Shown one piece after another: positions 7,998 to 16,679 of a stretch of DNA of 33,217 nt (its first letter is position 1; every line of letters starts with the position of its first letter). Below the pieces are notes generated by a model, which searched no databases, was not told where the DNA came from, and saw only the letters and a list, made by a program, of their open reading frames with translations. The translations under genes and the position numbers were made by a program. The DNA comes from Verrucomicrobiota bacterium (GTDB lineage Bacteria > Verrucomicrobiota > Verrucomicrobiia > Limisphaerales > PALSA-1396). The DNA is taken from positions 1 through 33,217 of the forward strand of contig JACQFP010000030.1 of NCBI GenBank assembly GCA_016200005.1, given 5' to 3'.

Positions 7998-10900
7998 ATG
8001 CCCGTGAGTCAAGACTTGGGCCAGCAAACCAACCGTGCCGCGCAACTGGAACGCCTGTTGCGCGAACGCATCGTCATCCTCGACGGCGCGATGGGCACGA
8101 CCATCCGCGATTATGGCTTGACCGAAAACGACGTTCGCGGGGCGCGCTTTGCGGATGCCAGGAAGGACCTCAAGAACAACGGTGATCTCTTCTCGCTCAC
8201 GCGACCGGATGTGATTGGCGACATTCACCGGCGATTTCTCGAAGCCGGGGCGGACATCATCGAGACGAACACGTTTTCCGCGACGAGCATCGGCCAGAGC
8301 GAATTCTTCGTGGACGACCCGCGTGAACGCGGCGGGCGCAAAGACCCGGCGTTTTATCAGGGAGTGATTGAAAACAAATTCCTCAACGATCTTGCCTGGG
8401 AAATCAACGAGCAATCCGCCCGGCTGAGCCGCGACTGGGCCGACCGCATCGCGAACCAGACCGGCCGGCCGCGCTTCGTCGCCGGCGCAATCGGGCCGCT
8501 GACGGTTGCGTTGTCCAATTCGCCCGACAGCGACGATGCAGGTTTTCGCGTCTGCACGTTTGATCAGGTCAAGGCGGCTTACGCAAACCAGGTTCGCGCG
8601 CTCATATCCGGCGGCGCGGACCTCTTGCTCGTCGAAACGATTTTTGATGCGCTCAACGCCAAGGCCGCGCTCGTGGCGATTCAGGAAGTCTTCGAACGGG
8701 ACGGCAAGGTTTTGCCGATCGTGATTTCCGCCGCCGTCGGGCGCGGTGGCGAGACGATCATCTCCGCGCAAACCGTCGAGGCGTTCTGGAACGCGGTGAG
8801 GCACGTAAACCCGATGGCGGTCGGCTTGAACTGTTCACTTGGCCCGGATTTGATCAGGCCGCACCTGGCGGAACTGGCGGAGAAGTCGAACGTCGCCATC
8901 TCCTGCTACCCGAACGCGGGGTTGCCAAATCCGCTCTCGCCGACGGGTTTTGATCTGAAGCCCGAAGACATGGCGAAATATCTCGGTGAATTTGCGCAAA
9001 GCGGTTTGCTGAACATCGCCGGCGGTTGCTGCGGCAACACGCCGGAACACATTGCGGCCATCGCGAAGGCGCTTGAAGGCAGGCATCCAAGGGAGTTTGC
9101 GGGAGCGCAGCCGCCCGCGGCTGCCGCTGACCGCGCCCTCGCGGTCAGCATCGAGCGGGTGGAACCGTCCCATACGTCCGAGGTTTTCGACGAGGGCATC
9201 GAAAACAGCGAGCGAGGGCGGGCGCGCTCCCCGGATGTTTCCCGCGAGGCGCGGGAAGCTGCGCCCGAGGCGGGCGCGCTCCAGGTAACAATTCCGCCCC
9301 TCCCTCTCCGCCTCTCTGGTTCACAGCCGTTCACGCAACAGGTTGGTCAGTTCATTGTGATCGGCGAACGCACCAACGTCGCCGGCTCGCCGAAGTTTGC
9401 CAAGCTCATCAAGGAAAATAAATTCGAGGAGGCCGTCGCCATCGCGCGACAGCAGGTAGAGAACGGCGCGAACATCATCGATGTGTGCATGGACGAGGCG
9501 ATGATTGACGGCGTCGCGGCGATGACGCGCTTTCTGCTGCTGCTGGCGAGCGAGCCTGAAGTCGCCAAGTCTCCCATCATGGTGGACTCGTCGAAATGGG
9601 AAGTGCTTGAGGCCGGCCTGAAATGCCTTCAAGGCAAGGGCATTGTGAATTCCATTTCGCTCAAGGAAGGCGAAGCGAAATTTACTGAACAGGCGCACAA
9701 GGTCTTGCAATACGGCGCTGCGGTGGTGGTGATGGCGTTCGACGAACGCGGCCAGGCCGATACGTTGGAGCGCAAGATTTCGATCTGCAAACGTTGCTAC
9801 GATTTGCTGACGCAGGAAATTGGTTTTCCACCCGAAGACATCATTTTCGATCCTAACGTGCTGACCGTCGGCACGGGCATCGAGGAACACGCGAACTACG
9901 CCGTCGATTTCATCCGCGCGACGAAATGGATCAAGGAGAACCTGCCGCACGCCAAGGTCAGCGGCGGCATCAGCAACGTGAGCTTCAGCTTCCGCGGCAA
10001 TAACACTGTGCGCGAAGCGATGCACAGCGCGTTCTTGTATCACGCGATTCGCGCCGGACTCGACATGGGCATCGTCAACGCCGGGATGCTGGAAGTTTAT
10101 GAAGAGATTGGGCCGGAGTTGAAGGAGCTGGTCGAAGACGTATTGCTGAACCGCCGTCCTGACGCGACGGAGCGTTTGGTGGCGTTCGGCGAAAAGCTCA
10201 AAGCCGTCAGCGCCGGAACAACGAATGCCGATAAAAAGGTCGAGGAAGAATGGCGCAAGGGCACGGTCGAGGAACGAATCTCCCACGCGCTGGTGAAGGG
10301 CATCGACGCTTTCATTGAAGCCGACACCGAGGAAGCGCGCGCGAAATACAGCAAGCCGCTCTCGGTCATTGAGGGACCGTTGATGGCCGGCATGAGCGTC
10401 GTCGGCGATTTGTTTGGCGCATTCAAGATGTTTTTGCCACAGGTTGTGAAATCCGCGCGCGTGATGAAAAAAGCGGTGGCGTACCTCACGCCGTTCATGG
10501 AGGCCGAGAAAGCTGCGATGGCGGCACGTGGCGAGGCTGTAAAGGCGCAAGGCCGCATCGTCATGGCCACGGTTAGGGGTGACGTACATGACATCGGGAA
10601 AAACATTGTCGGCGTCGTGCTCGGTTGTAACAACTACGAAGTCATCGACCTCGGGGTCATGGTGCCGTGCGAGAAAATTCTCCAGACGGCGAGGGAGAAA
10701 AATGTGGACCTGATCGGTCTGAGCGGACTCATCACACCGTCGCTCGATGAGATGGTCCACGTGGCTAGGGAAATGGACCGGCAAGGGTTTACTGTTCCGC
10801 TGCTGATCGGCGGGGCGACCACGAGCAAGGCCCACACCTCGGTGAAAATCGCCCCTGCTTACGGCGAGGCCGTGGTTCACGTGCTGGATGCTTCGCGCGC

Positions 10901-12095
10901 CGTCGGCGTGGTAGGCAAATTGATCAATCCGCAACTCAAACCGGCATTTGTTCAAACCCTTCGCACGGATTACGAGAAACTCCGCCAACAACACGCTGGC
11001 CAGCGGACCAAATTGATTTCCATCGAAGAAGCCCGCCAACGCGCGCCCAAACTGGATTACAGCGACCTGCCCAAACCGGAGTTCATCGGCGTGCGCGCGC
11101 TCTCGACAGACGACGCCTCACGCCTCACGCCTCACGCCTCACGTATCGCCCTCTCCGACCTCGTCCCGTTCATCGATTGGTCGCCGTTCTTTCACACTTG
11201 GGAATTGCGCGGACGTTACCCGGCGATACTGAGCCACGAAAAACACGGCGAAGAAGCGCGCAAACTTTTTGCCGACGCGCAAAAGCTGCTCGACGCAATC
11301 GTGAGCAACAAGTCGCTGACCGCCCGGGCAGTTTATGGCTTTTTCCCAGCGAATTCCGTCGGCGATGACGTGGAGCTTTACACCGATGAATCTCGGACCA
11401 AGGTGCTGACAACGTTTCATTTCTTGCGCCAGCAAATTGAAAAACCCGACGGCCAGCCAAACTATTGTCTGGCGGATTTTGTTGCGCCGAAAGTCTCTCA
11501 ACCTTCAACTCTCAAGTCTCAACTCGCCGACCATCTCGGCGCCTTCGCCGTTACGAGCGGGCACGGATTGAAGGAGCTCGTGGAGAAATTCAAAGCCGAC
11601 CACGATGATTACAATGTCATCATGGCTGAAGCACTGGCCGACCGTCTGGCTGAGGCGTTCGCGGAGTACTTGCACAAACGCGTTCGCGAAGAATGGGGTT
11701 ACGGCAAAACCGAGATTCTCACCAGCGAGCAACTGCTTGATGAACAGTACCGCGGCATCCGTCCGGCGGCGGGCTATCCCGCGTGTCCCGACCACACTGA
11801 GAAGGGCAGACTTTGGGATTTACTCGATGCGGAGAAGCACACCGGCATCAAGCTGACTGAAAGTTTCGCCATGTGGCCCGGCAGCAGCGTGAGCGGACTT
11901 TACTTTGCCCATCCAGAATCGAAATATTTCGCCGTGGGTAAAATTGATCGCGACCAGATGCTCGATTACCATCTGCGTAAAGGGATGACGTTGCTGGAAG
12001 TCGAGAAGTGGCTGGGACCGTATTTGAATTACGAGCCGCTCCCAGCGACACTGCAAAGCGGGAAAAGGGCCTGCACGTGCGGCTTGCCACATTGA
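7998..12095 (+). CDS. metH: Cobalamin-dependent methionine synthase
   Basis: MetH moves the methyl group from 5-methyltetrahydrofolate to homocysteine through methylcobalamin in the cytoplasm. From the ATG at 7998 the protein has 1365 residues, against about 1230 in E. coli. Domains in order: the homocysteine/zinc domain with cysteines C279 (GLNCSLGPD), C344 and C345 (GGCCG); the pterin domain from about residue 452 ([16 protein letters not shown]); the cobalamin cap; the B12 domain with DVHDIGKN, axial ligand H864; and the AdoMet reactivation domain with [15 protein letters not shown] near residue 1255. Extra length comes from repeat-rich linkers at about residues 361-441, 1035-1050 and 1165-1180. 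The open frame continues upstream to 7563, but that part overlaps the toxin gene antisense and has no MetH similarity. Confidence 0.97.
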   Translation: MPVSQDLGQQTNRAAQLERLLRERIVILDGAMGTTIRDYGLTENDVRGARFADARKDLKNNGDLFSLTRPDVIGDIHRRFLEAGADIIETNTFSATSIGQSEFFVDDPRERGGRKDPAFYQGVIENKFLNDLAWEINEQSARLSRDWADRIANQTGRPRFVAGAIGPLTVALSNSPDSDDAGFRVCTFDQVKAAYANQVRALISGGADLLLVETIFDALNAKAALVAIQEVFERDGKVLPIVISAAVGRGGETIISAQTVEAFWNAVRHVNPMAVGLNCSLGPDLIRPHLAELAEKSNVAISCYPNAGLPNPLSPTGFDLKPEDMAKYLGEFAQSGLLNIAGGCCGNTPEHIAAIAKALEGRHPREFAGAQPPAAAADRALAVSIERVEPSHTSEVFDEGIENSERGRARSPDVSREAREAAPEAGALQVTIPPLPLRLSGSQPFTQQVGQFIVIGERTNVAGSPKFAKLIKENKFEEAVAIARQQVENGANIIDVCMDEAMIDGVAAMTRFLLLLASEPEVAKSPIMVDSSKWEVLEAGLKCLQGKGIVNSISLKEGEAKFTEQAHKVLQYGAAVVVMAFDERGQADTLERKISICKRCYDLLTQEIGFPPEDIIFDPNVLTVGTGIEEHANYAVDFIRATKWIKENLPHAKVSGGISNVSFSFRGNNTVREAMHSAFLYHAIRAGLDMGIVNAGMLEVYEEIGPELKELVEDVLLNRRPDATERLVAFGEKLKAVSAGTTNADKKVEEEWRKGTVEERISHALVKGIDAFIEADTEEARAKYSKPLSVIEGPLMAGMSVVGDLFGAFKMFLPQVVKSARVMKKAVAYLTPFMEAEKAAMAARGEAVKAQGRIVMATVRGDVHDIGKNIVGVVLGCNNYEVIDLGVMVPCEKILQTAREKNVDLIGLSGLITPSLDEMVHVAREMDRQGFTVPLLIGGATTSKAHTSVKIAPAYGEAVVHVLDASRAVGVVGKLINPQLKPAFVQTLRTDYEKLRQQHAGQRTKLISIEEARQRAPKLDYSDLPKPEFIGVRALSTDDASRLTPHASRIALSDLVPFIDWSPFFHTWELRGRYPAILSHEKHGEEARKLFADAQKLLDAIVSNKSLTARAVYGFFPANSVGDDVELYTDESRTKVLTTFHFLRQQIEKPDGQPNYCLADFVAPKVSQPSTLKSQLADHLGAFAVTSGHGLKELVEKFKADHDDYNVIMAEALADRLAEAFAEYLHKRVREEWGYGKTEILTSEQLLDEQYRGIRPAAGYPACPDHTEKGRLWDLLDAEKHTGIKLTESFAMWPGSSVSGLYFAHPESKYFAVGKIDRDQMLDYHLRKGMTLLEVEKWLGPYLNYEPLPATLQSGKRACTCGLPH
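9107..9282. repeat. Cluster of palindromic repeats inside the metH linker
   Basis: Four units lie within 180 bases of coding sequence. GCAGCCG/CGGCTGC pairs at 9107-9113 and 9118-9124. GCTGACCGC/GCGGTCAGC pairs at 9126-9134 and 9141-9149. TCCCGCG/CGCGGGA pairs at 9240-9246 and 9250-9256. A direct repeat containing GGGCGCGCTCC occurs at about 9213-9230 and 9266-9282. All remain in frame without stops between the homocysteine and pterin domains. Confidence 0.8.
11116..11143. repeat. Four tandem copies of a 7-bp unit in metH
   Basis: GCCTCAC is repeated four times without error, between the B12 and reactivation domains. The unit length is not a multiple of three, so gain or loss of one copy would shift the frame of the reactivation domain. 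The repeat encodes part of the linker [12 protein letters not shown]. Confidence 0.85.
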
Positions 12096-12118
12096 ACCGA
12101 AAGGCTTATTGTCCGGTC

Positions 12119-12340
12119 ATGGTTATCGTCCGATTCGACGACAGCGAAACCGAGAATAAGGCGCTCGATTACCTCATCGGCCGATTCTCCTTCAAAACGT
12201 GGGACAACGGCGACCTGATGCTCCCCGAAGGAGCTTTGGGCCGGGTGGCTGCGCAAGGCATTTCTTTCCGCGTGAAAGGACGGGCGACCTATGAGCACTA
12301 CCTACCGACGCTAGGAAATCCTGCTGCCGCGCCGGTTTAA
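12119..12340 (+). CDS. Conserved 73-residue protein of unknown function
   Basis: The start at 12119-12121 gives MVIVRFDDSETENKALDYLI and then GRFSFKTWDNGDLMLPE, a valine/phenylalanine strand and ATYEHYLPTLGNPAAAPV. The upstream in-frame ATG at 12008 lies inside metH and was not used. I recall similar short proteins (a VRF-D-ET opening and a P-AL—-GI-F-V—ATYE pattern) in varied bacteria, often just before a gene starting EILLPRRFNDG. That second gene is present here as a broken remnant that overlaps the 3' end. No signal peptide or membrane segment is present, and the function is unknown. Confidence 0.65.
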   Translation: MVIVRFDDSETENKALDYLIGRFSFKTWDNGDLMLPEGALGRVAAQGISFRVKGRATYEHYLPTLGNPAAAPV

Positions 12341-12493
12341 TAATGGTCAGCGGATTCCGCGACGATTGCTGACGGACACGGTGATAGAATTGCGGGAGCG
12401 GTTCGGCGGGGTTTCCTGCGAAACTCAAATCATTCAGGGAGAGTGGGAGGAGGAAGGCGAGGTTACCGAGACAAACTGGTGCGCGTGTTCATA
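12315..12493 (+). pseudogene. Frameshifted, truncated remnant of a conserved small gene
   Basis: In the frame starting at 12315 the peptide reads EILLPRRFNNGQRIP, RRLLTDTVIELRERFGG, VSCETQIIQGEWEEEGEV and then nonsense ending TNWCACS and TAG at 12492. From memory of the family, the usual continuation is VYRDELVRVFVD. Adding one base at about 12464 restores VYRDKLVRVFIA exactly, so a single-base deletion is the likely lesion. There is no start codon, because a TAG (12312-12314) directly precedes the reading frame where a tyrosine codon would fit. The remnant then runs into the left end of the element at 12494. Family function is unknown. Confidence 0.7.
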
Positions 12494-12669
12494 GCCCGAC
12501 TTGGCGGATTCAACCTGTGGTTCAACTTTTTTCGTGACACAAGGGCTTGATTTGCTGAGGAGGCCAGTCTCCGAAAGGACAAAACTGCCTGTAGTGAAGA
12601 CCTAGGAAATGCGTGCGCTGACTTTCAAGCACTTGCGCATTTTACTCCCTCGAATCCGCCAAGTCGGGT
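12494..12669. mobile_element. 176-bp MITE-like element with 17-bp perfect terminal inverted repeats
   Basis: CCCGACTTGGCGGATTC at 12495-12511 is the exact inverse of 12652-12668. With one more base each side the ends are G/A-CCCGACTT…, and both are bordered by TA (12492-12493 and 12670-12671). TA target duplication is typical of IS630/Tc1-mariner transposons, so this may be a non-autonomous derivative of one. The interior holds a further imperfect stem (AAATGCG … CGCATTT near 12607-12643) and no coding potential. It interrupts the gene remnant on its left and ends 13 bases from the PIG-L stop. With the remnant it accounts for the gap 12341-12681. Confidence 0.7.
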
Positions 12670-12681
12670 TATTCTGCGGTT

Positions 12682-13542
12682 TCAAAACTTGAACAAGCGC
12701 GCGGGATTTTCGTTTGCGCTTAGATAGCGCCCGTCTTCATGCACGCCTTCTAAATTTCCGTTCGCCCACTTCCACAGCCGATACAGCGTGGCGAAAACAA
12801 AATCCGGCGCCGCCCCACCCTGACCGCCTACCAGTTCGCCACCGCGCCTCACGTTGTCGATCATCCACGCCGGCAACGAGAGATGATACGGATTCCGCTT
12901 CACCTCGCCAACGTGAAATGTGAGCGCCGTGATAAGGTCGGCGACGTCCTGCGTGCTCGACTCGACCATAAGGTTCGGCGTTTGCATCTGGCCCCAGAAC
13001 TCGGTTTCGACTGCGTAACAAGCAAAGTTTGCGGGCAAACTTTTCAAAGCGTCCATCACCAGAAAATGCGTGCCGATATGAGAGCTGTTCGAGTCGAGTT
13101 CGTGCGGGAAGAAAATCACCCGGGGTTGCTGCGCGATCAAAATATCGGCGATGACTTTCACCGATTGCGCCCAATGGGCTGGTTCGTGTTCGCGCGTCTT
13201 GATGTTCACTTTTTCCAAACCATTCGTCGTCGTCGTCAGCAGCTTGAAGCCGATGCAGTCGCAGCAATTCTTCAAGTCCTGCAATCGCTCCGCTTGGCGC
13301 GTCTTGTTGCTGCCCAGTGTCACGGCCACGTTAATGACATTCCACTTCGCTTCGCGCAACAGGCGCAGCGCCAGTCCGCCGATGATGACCTCGTCATCCG
13401 GGTGCGGCGAGAAGATCAAGGCCTTGGGCGCGTCCAGCGGAATTTGCGGTCGCGGCGACGGCGGAAAACTTCCGAGCGGATAACTTTTTCCCTCTTTGGC
13501 AAAGCGGGCGTATTCAGAAACGAGATGTTGGTATGGGTTCAT
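12682..13542 (-). CDS. PIG-L family deacetylase
   Basis: This 286-residue protein is a zinc-dependent N-acetylglucosaminyl deacetylase of the PIG-L/LmbE fold. The metal and catalytic motif SPHPDDE is at residues 45-51 (H47, D49, D50). The second motif SSHIGTH at 153-159 supplies further histidines. A Rossmann-like core with VINVAVTLGSNKTRQAERLQ lies between them. There is no signal peptide, so it probably acts in the cytoplasm. The gene starts 6 bases after the ROK-like gene ends on the same strand, so both should share an mRNA. This suggests deacetylation and phosphorylation of an amino sugar or its conjugate. The substrate is not shown by the sequence. The MITE-like element lies just past its stop. 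Confidence 0.9.
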   Translation of the reverse strand: MNPYQHLVSEYARFAKEGKSYPLGSFPPSPRPQIPLDAPKALIFSPHPDDEVIIGGLALRLLREAKWNVINVAVTLGSNKTRQAERLQDLKNCCDCIGFKLLTTTTNGLEKVNIKTREHEPAHWAQSVKVIADILIAQQPRVIFFPHELDSNSSHIGTHFLVMDALKSLPANFACYAVETEFWGQMQTPNLMVESSTQDVADLITALTFHVGEVKRNPYHLSLPAWMIDNVRRGGELVGGQGGAAPDFVFATLYRLWKWANGNLEGVHEDGRYLSANENPARLFKF

Positions 13543-13548
13543 TGGGAA

Positions 13549-14964
13549 TTATGGCTGTCTGATGATCGGCAAACTCGCAGCAGCGACCGCTTGCCCGTGA
13601 CGTTTCTCCTTTTCTTCAGGTAGGTGGAACGCCACGCGACTGGTCAACTCAGGAAATTCAAGTCGCAAGACTTCCTTTGCGCTCTCGATGATAATGTCGC
13701 CGCCATGTCCTGAAGTTACACGGCCCAGAATCAGCACGTGTTTGAACTCATAAAAGTCAGCGTAGTGCGCGAGCCCGTAGCCGAGGTAGGTACCGATGGT
13801 CTGGTAAATCTTTCGGGCGCGGCCATCGCCTTGCTGCATGAGGCTTTGAACGTGTTTCAGTTGTTCCGGCAAAGGCATCGCCGCATCGACTTCAATTCCG
13901 GCCGCGGGGATCAGCCGCCCGACCGCCTGCTGGGAAAAATATTGCACGCCGCAACCGCGGTCGCCGGACCATTCGTCCACCGGCGCGGTCGGGCCGTAGT
14001 CGATTGGCGCGAACGCCAGTTCGTTAAGCCTCGAGGTGATGTTGCCGTCGGGCGTGACGTAGCCCGCGGCCTGACTCGAACCCATCGCGATGCCCAGCAC
14101 CGCATTTTGTCCGATCGCCATCGAGCCGGCCAGCGCGGTGACTTCGCCATCATTGACGACTTCGAACGGGATGCCGCCCCACGCCTTTTGCAGTTCCAGG
14201 AAAATGTCCGTGATGCGGGGATTGAAAAGTTCCCTCGGCACGCCGCGAAAGAGTGAAGCGACTTTCACCCGGTTGTTGACCAGGATCCCGGCGGAACTTC
14301 CGCCGATCGAATCGACGCGCGGCAGATGCGCCGCGGCGCGTTTGAGTGAATCCATGATTTGATCGAAATGCCACTGCGGGTCCATCTGCGGTACTGGATT
14401 CCAAAGCACCTCCTCGCTGAAGACCGGTTTGCCTTCGATGATGGCGGCGACTTTGCGGTCGCTGGCGCCGAGGTCGAAGCCGATGCGGCACCCGTCCCAG
14501 TGGCCACCCAGCGGGATGGTGTTGGCTCGCGCGGGCGGGATGTCCGCAGCATTGCTTGTAACGACTTCTAGCGGCCGTCCGTAAACTTTTTCTCCCAGCA
14601 AATTCGAATCGAATCTGCCCGTCGAGGTTTCGAAAAAATGTTTTTGCAACTGGTCGCCCAGCGATTTTGGCCCGGCCAAGTAAATCCGGAAACCGCCGCG
14701 CGACCAGAGCAGAAATTTCACCAGACGTTCTAGGTAAAAACAATTGCCAACGGCTTGTGGATGATTTTCGGGAAAAATCTCCGTCACAAAATGGCCGGTT
14801 GAACCGTCGGCTTGTTCCAGGGCGAGTCGAACTGGCACGGGAGTTTTGGAGGCTCGCACCGCTTCTCGAAAGGCACGGTTGGCCAGCACTGCGGGACGGA
14901 AAGCCGCATCCAGCACCGGAGTAATTCGCGGAGAAACGAGCTCAAGGCCGTGGTTATGATTCAT
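13549..14964 (-). CDS. ROK-family-like sugar kinase
   Basis: From the ATG at 14962-14964 the protein has 471 residues. An N-terminal region of about 140 residues (with NCFYLERLVKFLLWSRGGF) has no ROK signature. The ROK-type actin fold starts at RIGFDLGASDRKVAAIIEG, continues with GGSSAGILVNNRVKVASLF, the catalytic-type NDGEVTALAGSMA and the ATP-loop-like GIAMGSSQAAGYV. The zinc motif CxCGxxGC of ROK kinases is reduced to DRGCGVQYFSQQA. The length exceeds the usual 300. The likely role is phosphorylation of a sugar or amino sugar next to the PIG-L deacetylase. Start: an ATG 60 bases upstream exists but adds no recognisable sequence. The gene is divergent from the ThuA cluster. Confidence 0.75.
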   Translation of the reverse strand: MNHNHGLELVSPRITPVLDAAFRPAVLANRAFREAVRASKTPVPVRLALEQADGSTGHFVTEIFPENHPQAVGNCFYLERLVKFLLWSRGGFRIYLAGPKSLGDQLQKHFFETSTGRFDSNLLGEKVYGRPLEVVTSNAADIPPARANTIPLGGHWDGCRIGFDLGASDRKVAAIIEGKPVFSEEVLWNPVPQMDPQWHFDQIMDSLKRAAAHLPRVDSIGGSSAGILVNNRVKVASLFRGVPRELFNPRITDIFLELQKAWGGIPFEVVNDGEVTALAGSMAIGQNAVLGIAMGSSQAAGYVTPDGNITSRLNELAFAPIDYGPTAPVDEWSGDRGCGVQYFSQQAVGRLIPAAGIEVDAAMPLPEQLKHVQSLMQQGDGRARKIYQTIGTYLGYGLAHYADFYEFKHVLILGRVTSGHGGDIIIESAKEVLRLEFPELTSRVAFHLPEEKEKRHGQAVAAASLPIIRQP

Positions 14965-15093
14965 GCAGCGGGCGTGGTTGTAATTCAGAATGAAACCTGG
15001 TTCAAGCGTCCAAATGTTCACCAAAATCCCTACGAACAGCCTTGACCGAGACCCAAAAAATGAATTTCATCACCTCCTCAAAAGTCTTTAATG

Positions 15094-15105
15094 CAGACGC
15101 GTCTG
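15094..15105. promoter_or_regulatory. Perfect 12-bp palindrome in a divergent promoter region
   Basis: CAGACGCGTCTG reads the same on both strands. It lies in the 160-base region between the ROK-like gene (start 14964, minus) and the ThuA gene (start 15125, plus), 19 bases before the ThuA ATG. A LacI/GntR-type repressor acting on both catabolic operons is a reasonable guess, but no regulator gene is in the window. Confidence 0.45.
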
Positions 15106-15124
15106 TTTGGTTGCTGTTGATCTT

Positions 15125-15964
15125 ATGAAAATACGATTGGTCGGATTCCTCTATGGCCTGCTCGCGGCAGGAGTTGTCCTGGGTTGCTTGATTAGCTCCC
15201 GTGCGGCGGAAGAACGGGCCGGCAAACGCGTCCTGGTCGTGACGGTGACGAAGGGTTTCCGGCACAGTTCCATTCCCACGGCGGAAAAAGTCATTGGCGA
15301 GCTGGCCGCCAAGAGCCGCGCGTTCACGGTCGATTACGTCCGGAATGATCAAGACATGGCCGAGAAAATGACGCCCGCGGCATTGAAGAATTACGACGGC
15401 TTCATCTTCGCCAACACTACCGGCATTTTGCCGCTGCCGGACAAGCAGGTGTTTTTGGACGCGATCAAAGGCGGGAAGGGGTTCGTGGCCATGCATTCCG
15501 GCAGCGATACGTTTCACGGTACGAACGGGATTGATCCCTACACTGAAATGCTCGGTGGCGAGTTCGAGACACACCATGCGCAGGTTGGCGTGGAATGTCT
15601 GGTGCAAGACACGAAGCATCCGGCCACGCGCCACTTCGGAGAATCCTTCAAGGTGAAACAGGAAGAAATCTATCTGATCAAAAATTACAGTCCGACCAAA
15701 GTTCACGAACTGCTCGTTCTCGACAAACATCCAAACGACAAGACTCCGGGCCATTTCCCCATTTCCTGGTGCAAGGAATACGGGAAGGGCAGAGTTTTCT
15801 ACACTTCGCTCGGTCATCGGGAGGATATCTGGGACGCCGATCCCGACTTGAAAGGCCGCATCAATCCGGTTGAAGTGAGCGAGGCGTATCAGAAGCAGAT
15901 CCTCGGCGGCATCAAATGGGCGCTTGGCCTTGAACCCGGCGACGCCACTCCGCAGGCAAAGTGA
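15125..15964 (+). CDS. Secreted ThuA domain protein
   Basis: The start at 15125 opens a signal peptide (MKIRLVGFLYGLLAAGVVLG, then CLISSRAAEE). VLGC resembles a lipobox, so it may be a lipoprotein; cleavage after SRA is the alternative. The mature domain of about 245 residues is ThuA-like, a class I glutamine amidotransferase fold without a catalytic triad: VLVVTVTKGFRHSSIPTAE, YDGFIFANTTG, GKGFVAMHSGSDTFHG, HHAQVGVECLVQD and VFYTSLGHREDIW. ThuA proteins are tied to disaccharide (trehalose/sucrose) 3-keto utilisation in rhizobia. The gene leads a plus-strand group with DUF1080, Gfo/Idh/MocA and YceI genes, 50 bases from the next start. No clear Shine-Dalgarno site is seen. Confidence 0.92.
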   Translation: MKIRLVGFLYGLLAAGVVLGCLISSRAAEERAGKRVLVVTVTKGFRHSSIPTAEKVIGELAAKSRAFTVDYVRNDQDMAEKMTPAALKNYDGFIFANTTGILPLPDKQVFLDAIKGGKGFVAMHSGSDTFHGTNGIDPYTEMLGGEFETHHAQVGVECLVQDTKHPATRHFGESFKVKQEEIYLIKNYSPTKVHELLVLDKHPNDKTPGHFPISWCKEYGKGRVFYTSLGHREDIWDADPDLKGRINPVEVSEAYQKQILGGIKWALGLEPGDATPQAK

Positions 15965-16014
15965 CCTCGTCGTCTCATGCTCAACAAAGACAGATTCGCA
16001 AACAACCATTCAAC

Positions 16015-16635
16015 ATGAAAAAAACTCTCGCACTCCTTTCACTCGGCGCTTTGCTCGCGTCATCTTCTTTCGTCTTGGCCGCTGACGAAGCCGGTTTCAA
16101 ACCGCTCTTCAATGGCAAAGATCTCACCGGCTGGAAACTTCGCCGTCCCGACGGCCATCAAAGCTGGAGCGTTCTGTCGGGCGGCGTGCTCAAGAACACC
16201 GTCAATAAGGGCGAACACGGCACCGATCTGGTTACCGAAGAAAAATTCCGGGACTTTACCGTCCGTTACGAATTCATGGTGCCGGATGGCTCGAACAGCG
16301 GCTTCTACCTGCGCGGTCGTCACGAAATTCAAATCCTTGGCGATTACAAGACCGGCAAGACGGCACTGGGCGGTAATGGCGCCATCTATAATTTCAAAGC
16401 ACCGGATAAGTTCGCGTCCAAGCCTGGTGGTGAGTGGCAGACGGTCGAAGCTACGATAATCGGCGACAAGATCACCGTCACTCTCAACGGCGTCAAAATC
16501 CACGACAACGTCGAGTGCCGCAAGCCCACCGGCAGCCAGATTGACGACAAGGTCGATGAGCCCGGACCGATTTTCCTGCAAGGCGACCACGGCACGGTCA
16601 GTTTCCGCAACCTCAGGATCAAGATTTTGAAATAA
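16015..16635 (+). CDS. Secreted 3-keto-disaccharide hydrolase domain protein (DUF1080)
   Basis: The protein of 206 residues starts with a signal peptide (MKKTLALLSLGALLASSSFV, cleaved after VLA). The rest is a DUF1080 / 3-keto-disaccharide hydrolase domain, a concanavalin-like jelly roll: FKPLFNGKDLTGWKL, EEKFRDFTVRYEFMVPDGSN, GFYLRGRHEIQILGDY, NLRIKIL at the end. Family members cleave glycosides after oxidation at carbon 3, acting in the periplasm. The Gfo/Idh/MocA protein encoded next is the natural partner as the oxidoreductase. The upstream in-frame ATG at 15961 overlaps the ThuA stop and lacks a signal peptide, so the ATG at 16015 is preferred. Confidence 0.92.
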   Translation: MKKTLALLSLGALLASSSFVLAADEAGFKPLFNGKDLTGWKLRRPDGHQSWSVLSGGVLKNTVNKGEHGTDLVTEEKFRDFTVRYEFMVPDGSNSGFYLRGRHEIQILGDYKTGKTALGGNGAIYNFKAPDKFASKPGGEWQTVEATIIGDKITVTLNGVKIHDNVECRKPTGSQIDDKVDEPGPIFLQGDHGTVSFRNLRIKILK

Positions 16636-16645
16636 TCAAAGCTGG

Positions 16646-16664
16646 CGGACGGGCACGCCGTCCG
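16646..16664. repeat. Short perfect hairpin between DUF1080 and Gfo/Idh genes
   Basis: CGGACGG (16646-16652) pairs with CCGTCCG (16658-16664) around a 5-base loop in the 44-base gap. No T-run follows, so it is probably a REP-type palindrome or an mRNA-stabilising stem and not a terminator. Confidence 0.5.
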
Positions 16665-16679
16665 TAGAATGAAACCCGA

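Noticed and set aside
9321-11039. A 572-codon open frame antisense to metH
   Set aside because: It is a shadow of metH in GC-rich sequence; the plus frame has all MetH motifs and the antisense protein is arginine/histidine-rich with no family features.
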